Assembly (NCBI GenBank): GCA_025558095.1
Contig: JAIVFI010000005.1
Coordinates: 434,001-498,000 of the forward strand
Length of the DNA: 64,000 bases
From: Hyaloraphidium curvatum
Lineage: Eukaryota > Monoblepharomycota > Hyaloraphidiomycetes > Hyaloraphidiales > Hyaloraphidiaceae
Direction of reading: 5' to 3'
The position numbers were made by a program, and so were the translations under genes. This document shows, piece after piece, positions 1 to 14,782 of this stretch. The notes below the pieces were generated by a model. The model saw only the letters and a list, made by a program, of their open reading frames with translations. It was not told where the DNA came from and searched no databases. How positions within the stretch are numbered: the stretch's first letter is position 1; the number at the start of each line of letters is the position of its first letter.

Positions 1-919
1 CTATCCTCGGCTGCCTTTCACAGACGAGGTCTATGCCGTTCTATCGCGCGCACTGGCGCCGTCAGGGTGGCTGGCGTACGAGGAGCTCGTTCTCACCAAC
101 CCCGCGGGCGCCGGCACCGCTTTGCCGAAGTTCCGCGACGCGCAATCGCTGCTTCTTGCCTTGAAGCTGGCCGGCTTCGTGTCGCCCTCCATCGAAGCGA
201 CTCGCCCGCTCTCCGAGGCGGAAGCGGATGCTCTGGCGTCGGGCGCGTGGAATCTGCCTGTGGGGAGCGGAGCCGGCAAGGCGGCCGTGGATGCCGGGCT
301 GTGCGTTGCGACCATCACCGCCGCGAAGCCGAGCTACGCCACGGGATCTGCTTCGGCGATCAAATTGCCCCTTCGCTCCAAGAAGCCCGCCGAGCAACCG
401 CAGTCGAGGTCGCCGGCTCCGGCGCTCGTGGGCTGGAGCGACAGCAGCGAAGATGGCGAGCTCGAGGACGAGGACGCTCTTCTGGACGAGTTAGACAGAG
501 CCAAACCGGCGAAAGGTCAGGCGGAAATGAACGCTCCCGCCGACCAACCGTTCTGAAGACTGCCGGACACGCCAGTCGACGACTGCGAGATGACCGACGG
601 CAAGAGGAAGGCTTGCAAGAACTGCGTGTGCGGGCGGGCCGAAGAAGAAGCCGCCGAAGCCGCCGTCGTGACGATATCCTCGGACGAAGCGACCGGTGCC
701 GTCATCGGGGCCAAGGAGGTCAAGTCCTCGTGTGGCAGCGTGGGTCTTGCCGTCCCCCTTCCGCTCCTGCGGTCACCGACGTTGCTCCCGTCTCTCCAGT
801 GCTACCTCGGCGATGCTTTCAGGTGCAGCACCTGTCCGTACCTCGGCATGCCGGCCTTTGAACCCGGTCAGAAAGTGGAGCTCACGGGCATCTTTGGTGG
901 GTGGTCGATGGCTCGCTAA
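1..919 (+). CDS. CIAPIN1: Anamorsin/Dre2, cytosolic Fe-S assembly electron carrier (5' partial)
   Basis: Dre2 passes electrons from the diflavin reductase Tah18 to the cytosolic iron-sulfur assembly machinery. The window enters the gene inside its N-terminal methyltransferase-like domain, so the start is missing. Exons read 1-515, 576-739 and 800-919, separated by two introns of exactly 60 bp (516-575 and 740-799). The second intron has no frame effect and would be missed by a simple reading. The spliced C-terminus shows both cysteine motifs of the family: C-X9-C-X2-C-X-C ending in [13 protein letters not shown], and C-X2-C-X7-C-X2-C ending in [14 protein letters not shown]. The first CX2C of the second motif is rebuilt only when the 740-799 intron is removed. 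An acidic linker ([16 protein letters not shown]) precedes the motifs, as usual. The stop is TAA at 917-919. Identification is firm. ERV1, which lies near the other end of the window, acts in the MIA40 pathway that imports Dre2 in yeast (known biology). Confidence 0.93.
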
Positions 920-1048
920 CCGTCCCGATTGTGCTCAACTCCTTCCGTAGCTTCTGCCGACATTGATTTTGAGTGATGCGTAGTAGTAGTTGTGTGACAT
1001 TCACTATCATAACTAGCTCCCAAATTCTCCGGTCCGCCCTCTCGTCCC

Positions 1049-3188
1049 ATGGAGACCGAGGCAAAGTCGCAGCCGTCCGGAGTACGGCAGCCCTTGGCTC
1101 CTCTGCGCTCGGCCGAGAACGGTGCCGAATCCCGGGGGCGAACGCTCGCATCGCCGGGCCGGCGCCAACCGTATGAAGATGGCGGCCACGACACCGAGGG
1201 ATCCGAAAATGGACCGGCACGGAAGCGACAACGGACTTCGGACAGCTGCGATGCTTTCCCTGGTGCCGGCATTGCGTCCAGCCCGCTGCGGATGGAGCAC
1301 CGGCTGCCACGGCCCGTCGGGGGCAAGACACGGGGCGTGACCGCCAGCCTCTTCCGGCGAGAAACACAAGGAATTCCTGGGCTTTACAGGCAGAGCAAGC
1401 GTCGGTGCCGTCCTTTCTTGCTGTGGATCCCCCCGATGACCCGTTTCCGTGGCCAGCATCGACGCGGTTCCGGCTGAAGGAGTTCGTCAGCCGCGACGTG
1501 GACACCTACAGCGTGGTCGATGACGATGGGCAAACCGTGCCGCCCTTCGTCTGCAAGTACTCTTCCAGTGAGAGGAACGCTCGGCCCCCGCGCGCCCGCC
1601 GGTTCTGAGCAGCTTGCAGGTACCCAACGGTTGCTCGCCGCAGCCGACGAAAGCGGCGCGGTGATCCTCCTTGATACCTCAGAAGATCGGACACCTTCCG
1701 GTAGGGCATCCGTGGGCTGGTTTCGTCCACCCGACTGCTGACCTCGACGGTAGATCGACTCAAGGAACAAGTCCTTGCTCACAACAACGCGATATTCGAT
1801 CTCTGCTGGACCCCGGACGATTCCGCGATTGTGGGCGCTCTATTTCTTCGGAGCTTTCCGGGTTCCTAAACGTCCGTCGTTCCAGATCACTGCCTCCGGT
1901 GATCAGACGGCCGTGCTGTGGGACGCGGCTACGCTGCAACGGCGAGCAATATTCTCTGGGCACCGATCATCCGTAAAGACAGTCTCGGCCTGTCCATCGG
2001 ATCCCAGTGAGTGCTCTAATCGAAGTTAGTCCGTCAGACTCAAGAAAGGGTCGCGCCGCGCAGACATGATTGCAACTGGCTCGCGAGACGGCCGGATCCT
2101 CGTCTGGGATGTGCGCTGTTCATCCACGAAGGTCTTCCAGCTCTCGGGATATGGCAAGTAAGCCGCTTGTATCCTGTGCCACCCAACTGACGGTCCTGGC
2201 AAAGTTGGGCCCCCGGTCTACACTCGTGCAAACATGATCCAGAACGCGCATTTTCGAAACGCAAAGCACAGCAAGGATGAATCAAAATCCACCAAGAGGC
2301 ATGGCACTGCGGTATGCCGGCGGCTCTTGACGCTTATCCTGTGATCGCTTGACAATGCCTCATGCAGAGCGTCACTCAGGTCCTTTTCCTCGGTCACGGT
2401 AGCCATCTCCTTGCCTCGACTGGATCGGCTGATGGGTGAGCCCGATCTGGGGGGCCTTCATGATCGGTCATGCACGTTCTCATCCAACTGCTCCGAAGCG
2501 TGGTCAAGCTCTGGGATCTGCGCCAGCACGGGTCCTACACTACCAAGGAGAACCCGACGCCATTTGCGTCTTCCTTTCCGGTGCCCGATTCCAATAGGCC
2601 CAGGGGATTCACGTCCCTGTCGGTCGACCCTTCAGGCTCGAAGCTCTTTGCTAGCTGCACGGACAACCGGTGGGGTCTCTAACCAAGCGGCGCTCCTGTA
2701 TTGCTGACCTCGCGACAGGATCTACATGTTCAGCACCAAAAACCTGACCAGTCCGTGGACCACCTTTTCCGAGCCGACGTACACGAGCTATTCGAATGGC
2801 TTCTTCGTTCGCACCACCGTGTCCCCGGACGGGGCGTACGTCGCTTCCGGATCGTCCTCCGGGACCGTCTACATTTGGGAGATCGACCATCCGGAACGAC
2901 CAGCGTACCTGCTTCCGGCGCACAGGGCGGAATGCTCATCTGTGTCCTGGTGTCCAACTGACTTTGAGCAGGTGAAAGCTGCGTGCCGACAGTGGTGATG
3001 GTTTCTCATATCTATGGCAGCTTGCATCGTGCTCGGACGAAGGCACCATCCGCATCTGGAACATGGATGCAGATCTCGTCGATATGCGAGGTCGTGACCC
3101 CGAAGTGATGCGCAAAACCGCAGCCGCCGTTGAAGGCCAGGTCGGGCAAGGTTCGATCGAACCATTGGTTCTCCGCGGACCCACTTGA
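1049..3188 (+). CDS. DTL: CDT2/DTL-like WD40 substrate receptor of the CRL4 ubiquitin ligase
   Basis: CDT2 recruits chromatin-bound PCNA substrates such as Cdt1 to the Cul4-Ddb1 ligase during S phase. The spliced protein is a WD40 propeller. Repeats include LAAADESGAVILLD, ITASGDQTAVLWD, IATGSRDGRILVWDVR, VVKLWDLR, IYMFSTKNL, VASGSSSGTVYIWEI and LASCSDEGTIRIWNM. The order of repeats, the VWDVR and LWDLR blade ends and the CSDEGTIRIW close match DTL/CDT2 rather than other WD proteins. Verified introns include 1568-1619 and 2972-3020 (52 and 49 bp); I infer at least eight in all. The stop at 3186-3188 follows soon after the propeller. The long C-terminal extension of vertebrate DTL is therefore absent, closer to the short fission-yeast form. 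The N-terminus is uncertain: ATG 1049 opens a basic, disordered leader that must splice into the frame beginning near 1405. The middle exons between 2160 and 2420 are the least secure. Confidence 0.8.
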
Positions 3189-3525
3189 CGCCTTTTGCAG
3201 AACGACCGACGAAAGTACCTCCCATTAGCAAGGGAGAAAGCAGTCCGATCACTCCGAATGCCGCTTCTTCCCCGTTTTCGCTGGCGGCCTGGCTGCGGCC
3301 CGGCACCCCGGCGCGATCGAGCCCGATCCCGGGCAGCGCGAGCCTTGTGCAAGACGAAAATTCCCCTGCAGCAAGGAATGTAGCTCGAAGACGATGAACG
3401 CTGTGTTCGGATGACCCGGTCGAGTTCTGCCGGCCGTGGAGGCGGTGCGGCCAAGTCCGTGCGTCCACCCAACCCAGCCCCTCCCCTTCCCCGTTGCGGC
3501 CGACCCGGCCACCCGCCTCATCGCG
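3189..3525. other. Intergenic region between CDT2 and the HECT ligase
   Basis: This 337-bp spacer lies between two genes on the same strand. I see no convincing coding frame, RNA gene or repeat. It should hold the CDT2 3' UTR and the promoter and leader of the HECT ligase gene. No AATAAA signal is visible. Confidence 0.5.
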
Positions 3526-6790
<3,265 letters not shown>

Positions 6791-7143
6791 ATGATTATGT
6801 GCCGACTGTGTCTTGCTTTTGGTGTATTTCAATTGAATCTGATCATCTTGGCACTTCCGGACCCGAGCCGGTGTGATGGGCGGTGCATGTGCCAGCGCCT
6901 GCGGCGTCTGTTTGAACCCAAACACACCTCGAAGCAACTTGTGCCTGGGCCGCTGTGACCGTCGGCGATGGCGGAAAACTAGCGGCAGGCGAATCACAGA
7001 GGTGCATTTTCGCTGCAGGGTCTCTCGGCCTCTCTGCGGTCGCCCCGCGAGTTGTTGCCGGGCGCACTTGCGCTCGAGTCCCCAGGTCGGGGGGCTCTAC
7101 ACGCCGGGACAGACCCTTCAGGCGGCCATTCTGGCCGGAAACA
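6791..7143. other. Intergenic region upstream of the kinase gene
   Basis: This is a 353-bp spacer. The first 90 bases are AT-richer (for example TTTTGGTGTATTTCAATTG at about 6820) and probably belong to the HECT ligase 3' UTR. No credible coding sequence or RNA gene was seen. Confidence 0.4.
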
Positions 7144-10100
7144 ATGGACATGAGTGTTTTGCTGTCTCGGCTCGATGCAATCAAGGATTGCTTGGCGTCC
7201 GACCAGGTCGCCGGCAAGGCGACGGGGGTGCCCATCGACGCGCTCTTGGACGCCTTCATCCTCTTCACCGAGGAGCTCCGGCATCGGAAGTTTGAGCAGA
7301 CGGAACATGTGAAGAAGTTCCTTGCCAAATGTGGGACCGGACTGCCGTGCGCATTCGGTCGACGTTCACCTGTCATCGCGAGCCAGACGACCCCGCCGTG
7401 CAGCGCCTCAGAAGTGTCCGCGTGAATGCAAACGACTTTGAGCAGATAAAACTTCTCGCCACTGGCGCTGTCGGAAAGGTGAGTAAACGCTGGACCTGCT
7501 CGGACATGGAGAGCTCGAACCCGCTTGGCAGGTCTACCTGGTCAAATCCAGGCTCGACGGAAAGTACTATGCCCTGAAAAAGCTCAAGAAGCACGATGTT
7601 TTGCGCTCCACGGAGGTGAGAGAGATGCGGCAGTCGTCTTTTGCCCGTGCCGACCGTGCCTACAGGCTGCCTTCTTCATGGAGGAGCGGAACATCATGGC
7701 GCTCGCCAGCTCCTCCGAATGGCTCACCACGTTGCACGCAGCATTTCAGGACAGCGAACACCTCTGTCTCGTGATGGAGTACGCTCCCGGAGGCACGCTG
7801 CGTTCGCCGATGGGCCGTCACGAGCGCGGGGAGGGGGACTACCTCACGGAAGACGAGGTCAAGTTCTACATTGCTGAAACCATACAGGGTCTCGGGGAGC
7901 TTCACCGCAGGCGTTACATTCATCGGTAAGTGGGCATCTTTGCTTCTAGCTGGCTTCTTCTGAGGAGAGGCCCTCCAGCGACCTGAAGCCCGACAATGTG
8001 CTATTGGACTCGGAGGGCCACGTGAAGCTCGCCGACTTCGGCTCCTGCGTTACCTTTGACGATGTCAAGAGGCCCAATATTGGCATCCCAATCGGCACGC
8101 CCGGTAATTCTCATCGCAGACTAAACCCCCGGAAAGCGCTCAAACGAAACCTTGACAGACTACATCGCACCCGAAGTGCTGCAATCGTTGGAAAAGGCAA
8201 AACCAGATTACGGCCCGGAGTGCGATTGGTGGTCACTCGGAGCAGTGGCGTACGAACTGCTCTGCGGGGACGTTCCGTTCCAAGGCGACTCGATGGTGGA
8301 GATCTACCACGAGATCATGAACAGCAAGGTTGGCGAGGCGCGAGGCGCTGCACATGCGCACCATGTTCTAAGATTCATATCCAGGTCGAATTCCCGGAAG
8401 ACTGCAACCTGTCGCCCGAAGCCAAAGACTTTGTTCTCAAGCTTCTCTCGGATCGCAGAACCCGCCTCGGGGTAAACGGTCCAGATGAGGTCAAGGCACA
8501 TGCGTGGCTAAAGGATGTGGACTGGGACAAGCTTCGCTCGCGTGGGTCCGTGGCGCTCATACCGCGGTGTGAGGTCTGACAGCTCACGTTTAGGTGCTGC
8601 CCCTTGGGTGCCGATGTTGGAGGGACCCGAGGACACCAAGTTCTGCGTCTTTGAAGACGAGGAATTCAACCCCAACCGGCAGGAAACGAAGCCGTGGAGG
8701 TCCTCCGAACCCGACCAGGGCGCACATCTCCGCTTCGTCGGGTACACCTACCTTCGGGACCCTGCCCCACAGTTGGTCTGGGGGGACCAGATCGTGGACT
8801 CGGGCTTGCCTCCTTTGCCGTCGCTGGCGGACGGAAAGGCGTTGGAGGACGAGAAGCAGAAGAACGAGGCACTTCTGTCTGCGAACAAGAGCCTTGGGGA
8901 CAACGTTGCGACCTTGACTGCCCAGCTTGCCCGCCTCAAGGGCATCGAGGCATCGAACCTGGCTCTCGAGAAGGAGAAGATCGATGCCGAAATGGAGCTG
9001 GAAAGCCTGCGCCGCCGACTTCGTGCCGCACAGCGAGAGAAGGATGACCTCGCGCGGCGCGTGGAAGTACTGGAGGAGCTGGAATCTCCTGCAACCGACG
9101 AGGGCATGCTCAAAGAGCTCACAAATGAACTTGAGGTGCAGCGTCGAAGATGCCTTGACCTGGAGACGTCACTTGCCACAACTTCATCCGCCCTCGCCGA
9201 CGTGGAGAAAAGGATGGCGGATTTACGAGCTTCTAGCGATGCACAGGTCAGATCCTTGGAACAACAGGTCCAAACCCTCTTGCGGGAGTTGGCTATGGCC
9301 AGGGGAAGGGGCGAGACGCTGGAGAGCGAGAAGCAAGGACTGTCTGAGCGAGTGGATTCGCTTTCCAAATCACTCGATGCCACGAAGGAACGTGAGGAGA
9401 GAGTGACGTTGCTGCTCGCGGGTGAGCAGGCGACTGTTTTGGAGTTGCAGTCCAAGCTTTCGAACTCAGTGAACGAGCTTGACTCTGCGAAGGCCCAGCT
9501 CCTTCAGTCCATGGCTCGCGGTGAGCAGCTGGTTGCCGAAGTCGAAAGGCTCTCGAGCGACAAGGATGCCGCGTCGGGGCTGCAGGCGCTTCTCGACGAC
9601 GCTCGCCGGCGCTTGACCGAACGAGAAGGCGACCTTGCGGAGCTTCGACGCTCGCGAGTTTCGGACGATGCAGAACGCTCTGCTTTGATAGCGCAAGTGG
9701 CAGCTGGCACAAAGGCCATCGCGGATTGCGAAAGGCGGCTTGCGGAAGCACGGCTGGATGCAGGGACACAGACGGATGCTGTCCGGGCTCTGCAGTCGGA
9801 GCTTGCCGATGCGCGAGCTACTGTCAAGGAGCTGCGCCTGCAGCTGTCCTTCTCCCAAGATTCGCTGAGGATTGAGCAGACAACCTCGGAAGCGCTGCGG
9901 AATAAGCTATCGGAAACGGACGACGTTACGAAGACGCTGGAAGCGGAGCGCATCAAGCTCGAGGCGATGCTCACGATTGCAGAAGAAAAGACCGCCAAGC
10001 TGCAGGCCCACGCAACACATCAAGAGGCAGCAAAAGCCCAGGCGGACGAGCGACTTCGCCTTATGCGAGACGAGCGCGATAAAGCCAGGGCAACTGTCGC

Positions 10101-12117
10101 GGAATTGCAGCTGGCTTCAAGCGATCTGCAAACGAAGCTGCAGGATGCATTCGGGACTGAAAAGGCCCAGGAGCAGAAACTCCGGCTCGTCGAGAACCGC
10201 GTGAACGAGCTGGAGACCGAACGTCAGGAGCTCCTGAGCGCGCACGCTGCGGAATGGGACCAAAGTGCCGCGGATAATGCGGACCTGAACACCAAGGTGC
10301 GCCAACTGGAGGCGGAACTCGGCTCGTGCAAGATTCAGCTGGAGCTCAAGTTGAACGAGCTTGTCGCGGCCAGCATAGAACGGGAGGCTTTCGCCAAGCG
10401 AATTGCAGAGCTTCAGGCTCTGGCCGTTCAGTCTTTAAGCCCTACTACCCCGCCGTCTCCAAGCCCTACCGCGGAGCATCAGCTGCAACAGCGACCAGCA
10501 TCCGTCAAGAAGCGCGATTCGTTCAAGAGCCGCTTCGGCCTCCGCATGTTCGAGGGGAGGAAGGCGTCCAGCCGGCCGATACCAGAACGAGATGAAGAAG
10601 CCGAGGCTCCGCCAGGAGAGCTTGATGATGCCAAGTCAGAGATGAGCGAGCAGAGCATCGTGCGAACTCTCCCACGTACTAGGAGAATGAGCAGCAGCGC
10701 CGTTTCGGTGACTTCAGCAATCTCTTCCGACTCCCCAACTTCTATCGCTCGTGAGTCGTCCCGAGACGCTTTTGGTTCGCAACTGATTGACTCCGTCTGT
10801 CATCAAGCGATCGAGTACAAGACGGATCCTCTCCCGGCACTAAAGGTGCAATTCGTCAAGTCCGACAAGTTCATGACCAAGAAGAGCGTCCGACTTGAAG
10901 CGAGGTGGCTGCGGTTGAGGGGTAATGAGGTCATGGTCTTGAGCAGCGAGGCGGACTTCGGAAACGTATCTGCACAAGCTGCCGACTCATGGGCAGTCAG
11001 GTCTGCAGTGCCTTCGCGGAAGCCTTGCACCTTTCTGACGGGAACAACATTCCAGGTCTCCGCTTTTCCACGTGCGGGCAGTAAGACCAGCAGACTATAC
11101 AAAGCTACCGGACCATATGATTTCAAACATGGTTCGCATCGTCTACTGCCATGGCAAGAAGCTGGAAAGTCGAAAGGTAGCTCGCATGAGGCGCGCTTGC
11201 TTCGCCCTTCTTATCACCCTCGACCAAGGATTTCGAAACCACATTGTGCACGCCCGACTCTGTGCAAGCCGATATTCATTCTCTTGATGCGGAGCTCCGC
11301 CGATTGACCGGGGTGGAATCGGAAGTCGCCAGGCGGCGAATTCAGATCTTGAACGAGGAGCGCGATCTGCTGCTCAGGATTCAAGAAGGGCTGGCGCGAT
11401 CTGTCGACGAGGTGCGCCGTCGACGTAAACGTCGTCAATCGCGATTAACACCCTTCCAGGCGCGCAAGGAGAGCATGATCAAGGTTCTCACAGAGAAGCT
11501 CGCCTCAGAGAGGCAGATGCTCGAAACCTACAAGCGCGCATCCCGTGCTATGGTCACGGAGGACGCAGCGCTGACTGTTTGGAAGATGCAGTCAGACATC
11601 GGAAGAATCGAACGGGACATCAACGTCCTTAAATCGGTAAGTGTCGACCCAGGCCGTGCCCGCTGGCCGCCAACCTGACCACGCTGGCACACAGGCGTCG
11701 CAGGAGCAGGACGCCGTTGTCCTGTCTCGACTTGCATTGCTCGAAGCCGTTGGCCCCAAGCTTTATAGCTCGTTCCTGGAAGCCTCACACAACATCAGGA
11801 ACGGTTTTCCGAAGGTCGCCCTGGGCGATCACTCAAGGACATGCGATCACTGTCAGCAGCTGATTTTGGAAGACGGCCATGCAGTTTGCTGCGACGGTGA
11901 GTCCCCAGTTTCCTGCTGCGAAGTCCCAACTCATTGTTCCCTCCTAGATTGCTCCACCGTCTTCCACAGGAATGCATGCCTGCGGCGCAGCCGGCATCTG
12001 TGCGAACATTTGAAGCTAATTGCTCAGCAGAAACCGCAGCTCGTCCTTTGCGAGAGCACTGAGGACAAGCAGCGGTGGCTACAAACCCTGGTAGCAGAAG
12101 CCAACCGGCCGTCGTGA
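7144..12117 (+). CDS. ROCK/MRCK-like AGC serine/threonine kinase with long coiled coil and C1-type zinc finger
   Basis: This is a Rho-effector type kinase likely to control actomyosin. The N-terminal cap (MDMSVLLSRLDAIKD onward) resembles the dimerisation cap of the DMPK/MRCK/ROCK group. Kinase motifs are visible: the ATP lysine in YYALKKLKKHDV, catalytic IHRDLKPDN, LADFGS, GTPDYIAPEVL and DYGPECDWWSLG. The AGC tail carries F-x-GYTY (RFVGYTY). The HRD codons are split by the 7926-7978 intron, and DYIAPE is restored by splicing near 8105-8158. Residues from about 8820 to 10430 form an unbroken coiled coil of over 500 residues. A second helical block (about 11280-11620) could be an HR1-like Rho-binding segment. 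The end carries CDHCQQ and VCCDDCSTVFHRNAC, a C1-like zinc motif. It is followed by LVLCESTEDKQRWLQTLV, like the last helix of a PH domain, as in ROCK. The stop is TGA at 12115-12117. Exon borders between 10740 and 11290 are not resolved. Confidence 0.82.
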
Positions 12118-12415
12118 CCGGACTGATGCATGCGCATGTGGTCAATGTGTAGTCTGTTTCTGAATCCAAGATCTTCTTTGTGAGATACAACAGAACCCAA
12201 CAACCGCCTTGCCGAAGCCACGAGTTTACAGTTGATTGCGGTGCATTGTGAGGCGGGACTTCCCGACCATTGTCGTGAACGTGATCAGCTCCAAGATTCC
12301 ATCACTCGTACTCTTCACTTTCGTATTCTTCCTCCGCCGAAGTGTCTTCGCTTCCGTCCAATCCCCATGCCTCGAGCTGAGATCATCCATCAACGTGGCT
12401 CCGTCGTCGACCTCT

Positions 12416-14132
12416 TCAAGAACCCACCACAATGTGCATGTTCATGGGATTGATCTTCTGGACGACGTCGTCGTCGTCTGCCGTCTCGCTCCACACGTCC
12501 TCGCTCTGGGAGGCCCCCGTCTCCAGGAGCGGGCGCAGCTCTTCCTCGAACCAGTCGTAGCAGTCTCGGATCTGCTCTTGCGTGTATCCGGTGCACATTT
12601 CCAAGTGTTGATCTGCACGAGTCGCAGTCAGGGAATGCAATTTCGGTACGGCCGCTGTACTGACGGGATCCCATGGCCATTTTCCACGCGAACATTGTAG
12701 CAGCAAGGAGGGAGTTGGGAAAACGGCGGCTCTTCACGTGGTGAACGAGTGCGTCGAGGTAGCGCAGAGCAAGCTGGAAACGCTGCAGCTGGAACTTGCG
12801 TTCCCAGAGGTTGCAGTCCTTGCGGTCTGAGCTGTGGATGCCCTCGTTGTAGGAAGGAAGGGACTCTTCGAGCAGAGCTCCGAGCTGCGAGTAGAGCCGA
12901 AGCCACTCGTAAGCGGTCGGAATGTGGATCGAGTAGTCCGCATCCTAGTGGCTAGGATCAGATCCTGCACGGACGCCGAAAGCAAAAGAGCGACGCACTT
13001 TCAGCAGCTGGTTGACGAACTTTCCGCACCGGTTGAGGAACTGCTCGCCGTTCAGCTTCATCGAGTTCATCTCAAAGTCGCGCACCGCGGCTTCGTCCGT
13101 TTCCTGCGCCAATCGACGGTCAAGCAATGCGACCGGCGATCGAGTAGATGACTCTCACCTCGTTGCGGATCGCTAGATCCACGACCGCCGTGCCGATATG
13201 CGTGTAATCTTCCGGGTCGACCGAGGTCGGCTCATGGTAGTGGAAGAACAGGTCCAGAAGGTTCACCGCGGAATGGAACGTCTGACGCCGGAAGCCGAAT
13301 TCCACGCAGACCTGTTGCGGACGGAGATTAGAGCTCCACAGCAGGGAGTGGGACGTGCAACCGACCTCGCAGATCCAGTTGACGAGCATCGCACGAATTC
13401 CCCAGAAGCGAGTGCCGCAGCCCGACAGCTCCACGTTCGGCATGGCTTCCTCCGCACGCTGCAACGAGATCCAGTTGGCGAACAGTAGCTCCAGTTGGTG
13501 CCGCTGCGTGCACGCATGGTTCATAGCAGGATAAGCTCGAAATAACAGCGCGCTTTACCTGCTCGTCCGTTTTCAGGTTGCCCATGAGGCGAGGATCGCG
13601 GCACTTGGTTGGTCGGATTCTGGTGCGCTCACGGAATGGAGTGTCGGGCGTGTTGCGACCAGTGCCGTTCTTGGAGTTCGGCGTCAGCAACGGGGGCAAA
13701 GGACCTCGCTTGGGGTCCTTGGGGCGGACGTAATGCTCCATGTCGGATTCTCCGTCGCTTGGTGTGGCTGCAGCGGATCGGGGCGGCGACGGCATGCGCG
13801 TCCAACCAGCGGTGCCGCGCCGAAAGTCGAACCCCAATGCACTAGCGTGCGCCGTTTCCACGGGCGAATCCAAGGTCTCGTCGCACGCAAGCTCCTGCTC
13901 AATGTCGTAGTCCCCGTCGTCCATGTTGTCTCCGTCCAGGTATTCCGGCCCCGCGGGTCCGAATCCCGGACTGCTCAGTACGGCACGTTGCTGCGCGTGC
14001 GATAGCTGGGGGCTCTGTTTGAAACCGCCGAAGCTGTTGGAGGCCGCCGGCGGGCCCCAAGCCTGCGTGCACCGGGTGTCACATGCGATACAGCACGGAA
14101 GCGAGGCTGCGAACCTGGTAGTCCGTGGGCAT
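12416..14132 (-). CDS. Cyclin with N- and C-terminal cyclin folds, cyclin E/A-like
   Basis: This is a regulatory subunit of a cyclin-dependent kinase. Its cyclin box shows WGIRAMLVNWICE joined across a 54-bp-class intron to VCVEFGFRRQTFHSAVNLLD. The second cyclin fold contains FQLALRYLDALVHHVKSRRF, then FPNSLLAATMFAWKMA, then MCTGYTQEQIRDCYDWF. The last resembles the 'TGY..ED...C..W' segment near the end of cyclins E and A. The stop is TGA (complement of 12416-12418). The N-terminal third is acidic and proline-rich, without a recognised motif. I chose ATG at 14132 because MPTDYQ splices cleanly (GTTCGC...CACGCAG intron) into AWGPPAASNSFGGF. An alternative in-frame ATG at 14218 without that intron is possible. 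The segment DLAIRNEETDEAAVRDFEM replaces the usual LAAKYEE motif, so the box is divergent. The subfamily is not certain. Confidence 0.78.
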
Positions 14133-14782
14133 GAACCGGTCCCCTGTCCTGCAATTGGCTTGTCCATTGCCGCCGAAGCCCGCGAAGGGGGGCTCGTGGG
14201 GGGCAAGAGCCAAGACATTGGCCGTCCTCTGCGACGCGCCTTCCGACTCCCTGGGGGCCCGCACGACAGTCAGGCTACTAAGTTGGCGCGGAACCGGACG
14301 CGGCGACGCCGTACCTTCGCCCTAGCATGGCGCGTGCCGGGTCTCCTCGTGATAATTGCTCAACGCATCCGTCGGGGCCCCGCTCCCACGACTCTGCGCT
14401 CCCCGCCGGCCCCGACCCGCTCACCGCAGCTCCCAGCACACGCTCCGCGCTGCGGCGGGAGAGATCGGGTCAGTGACGGCTCGGCGGCCGCGGGAGCGCG
14501 CGGCGGCGTGGCGGGCGCGGCCCGGTCCCGGCGCGCCCGGTCACCGCTGCCACCCGCTGCCGCCCGCTGCGACGTGCGGAGAGTCCTGCTTACCGAGTCC
14601 ACAAGCGCCCACAACCGCCGCCCGTAAGGGGGACACCTCTAAATTCCAGAAGACTTTGTGTGGTCGGCTCTCGTTCGCGGCCGCCACAAGATCAACTCCC
14701 CCCAGCCCCGCTCAGTCGGAGACCGGATGAGTGCATGGACTGCCGCGCTAGCCAAGCTAATGCAATCTACATTGCCCGGATA
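14133..14782. other. Intergenic region: cyclin promoter/leader and NVL 3' flank
   Basis: This 650-bp spacer is one of the largest in the window. It should hold the cyclin promoter and leader (cyclin is read to the left) and the NVL 3' UTR. TTGGCGCG at 14283-14290 differs by one base from the E2F core TTTGGCGC; this is weak evidence alone. The 14400-14600 part is extremely GC-rich, which creates long spurious frames on both strands. No gene is supported. Confidence 0.4.

Noticed and set aside
8748-9455. 235-codon serine-rich - frame, and similar frames at 9504-9998
   Set aside because: Mirror images of the coiled-coil codons (Glu/Lys/Leu on + read as Ser/Phe/Arg on -). No independent support.
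13923-14627. 234-codon + frame over the cyclin N-terminus and its promoter
   Set aside because: Arg/Ala/Pro-rich, crosses the cyclin start region antisense, and has no recognisable domain.
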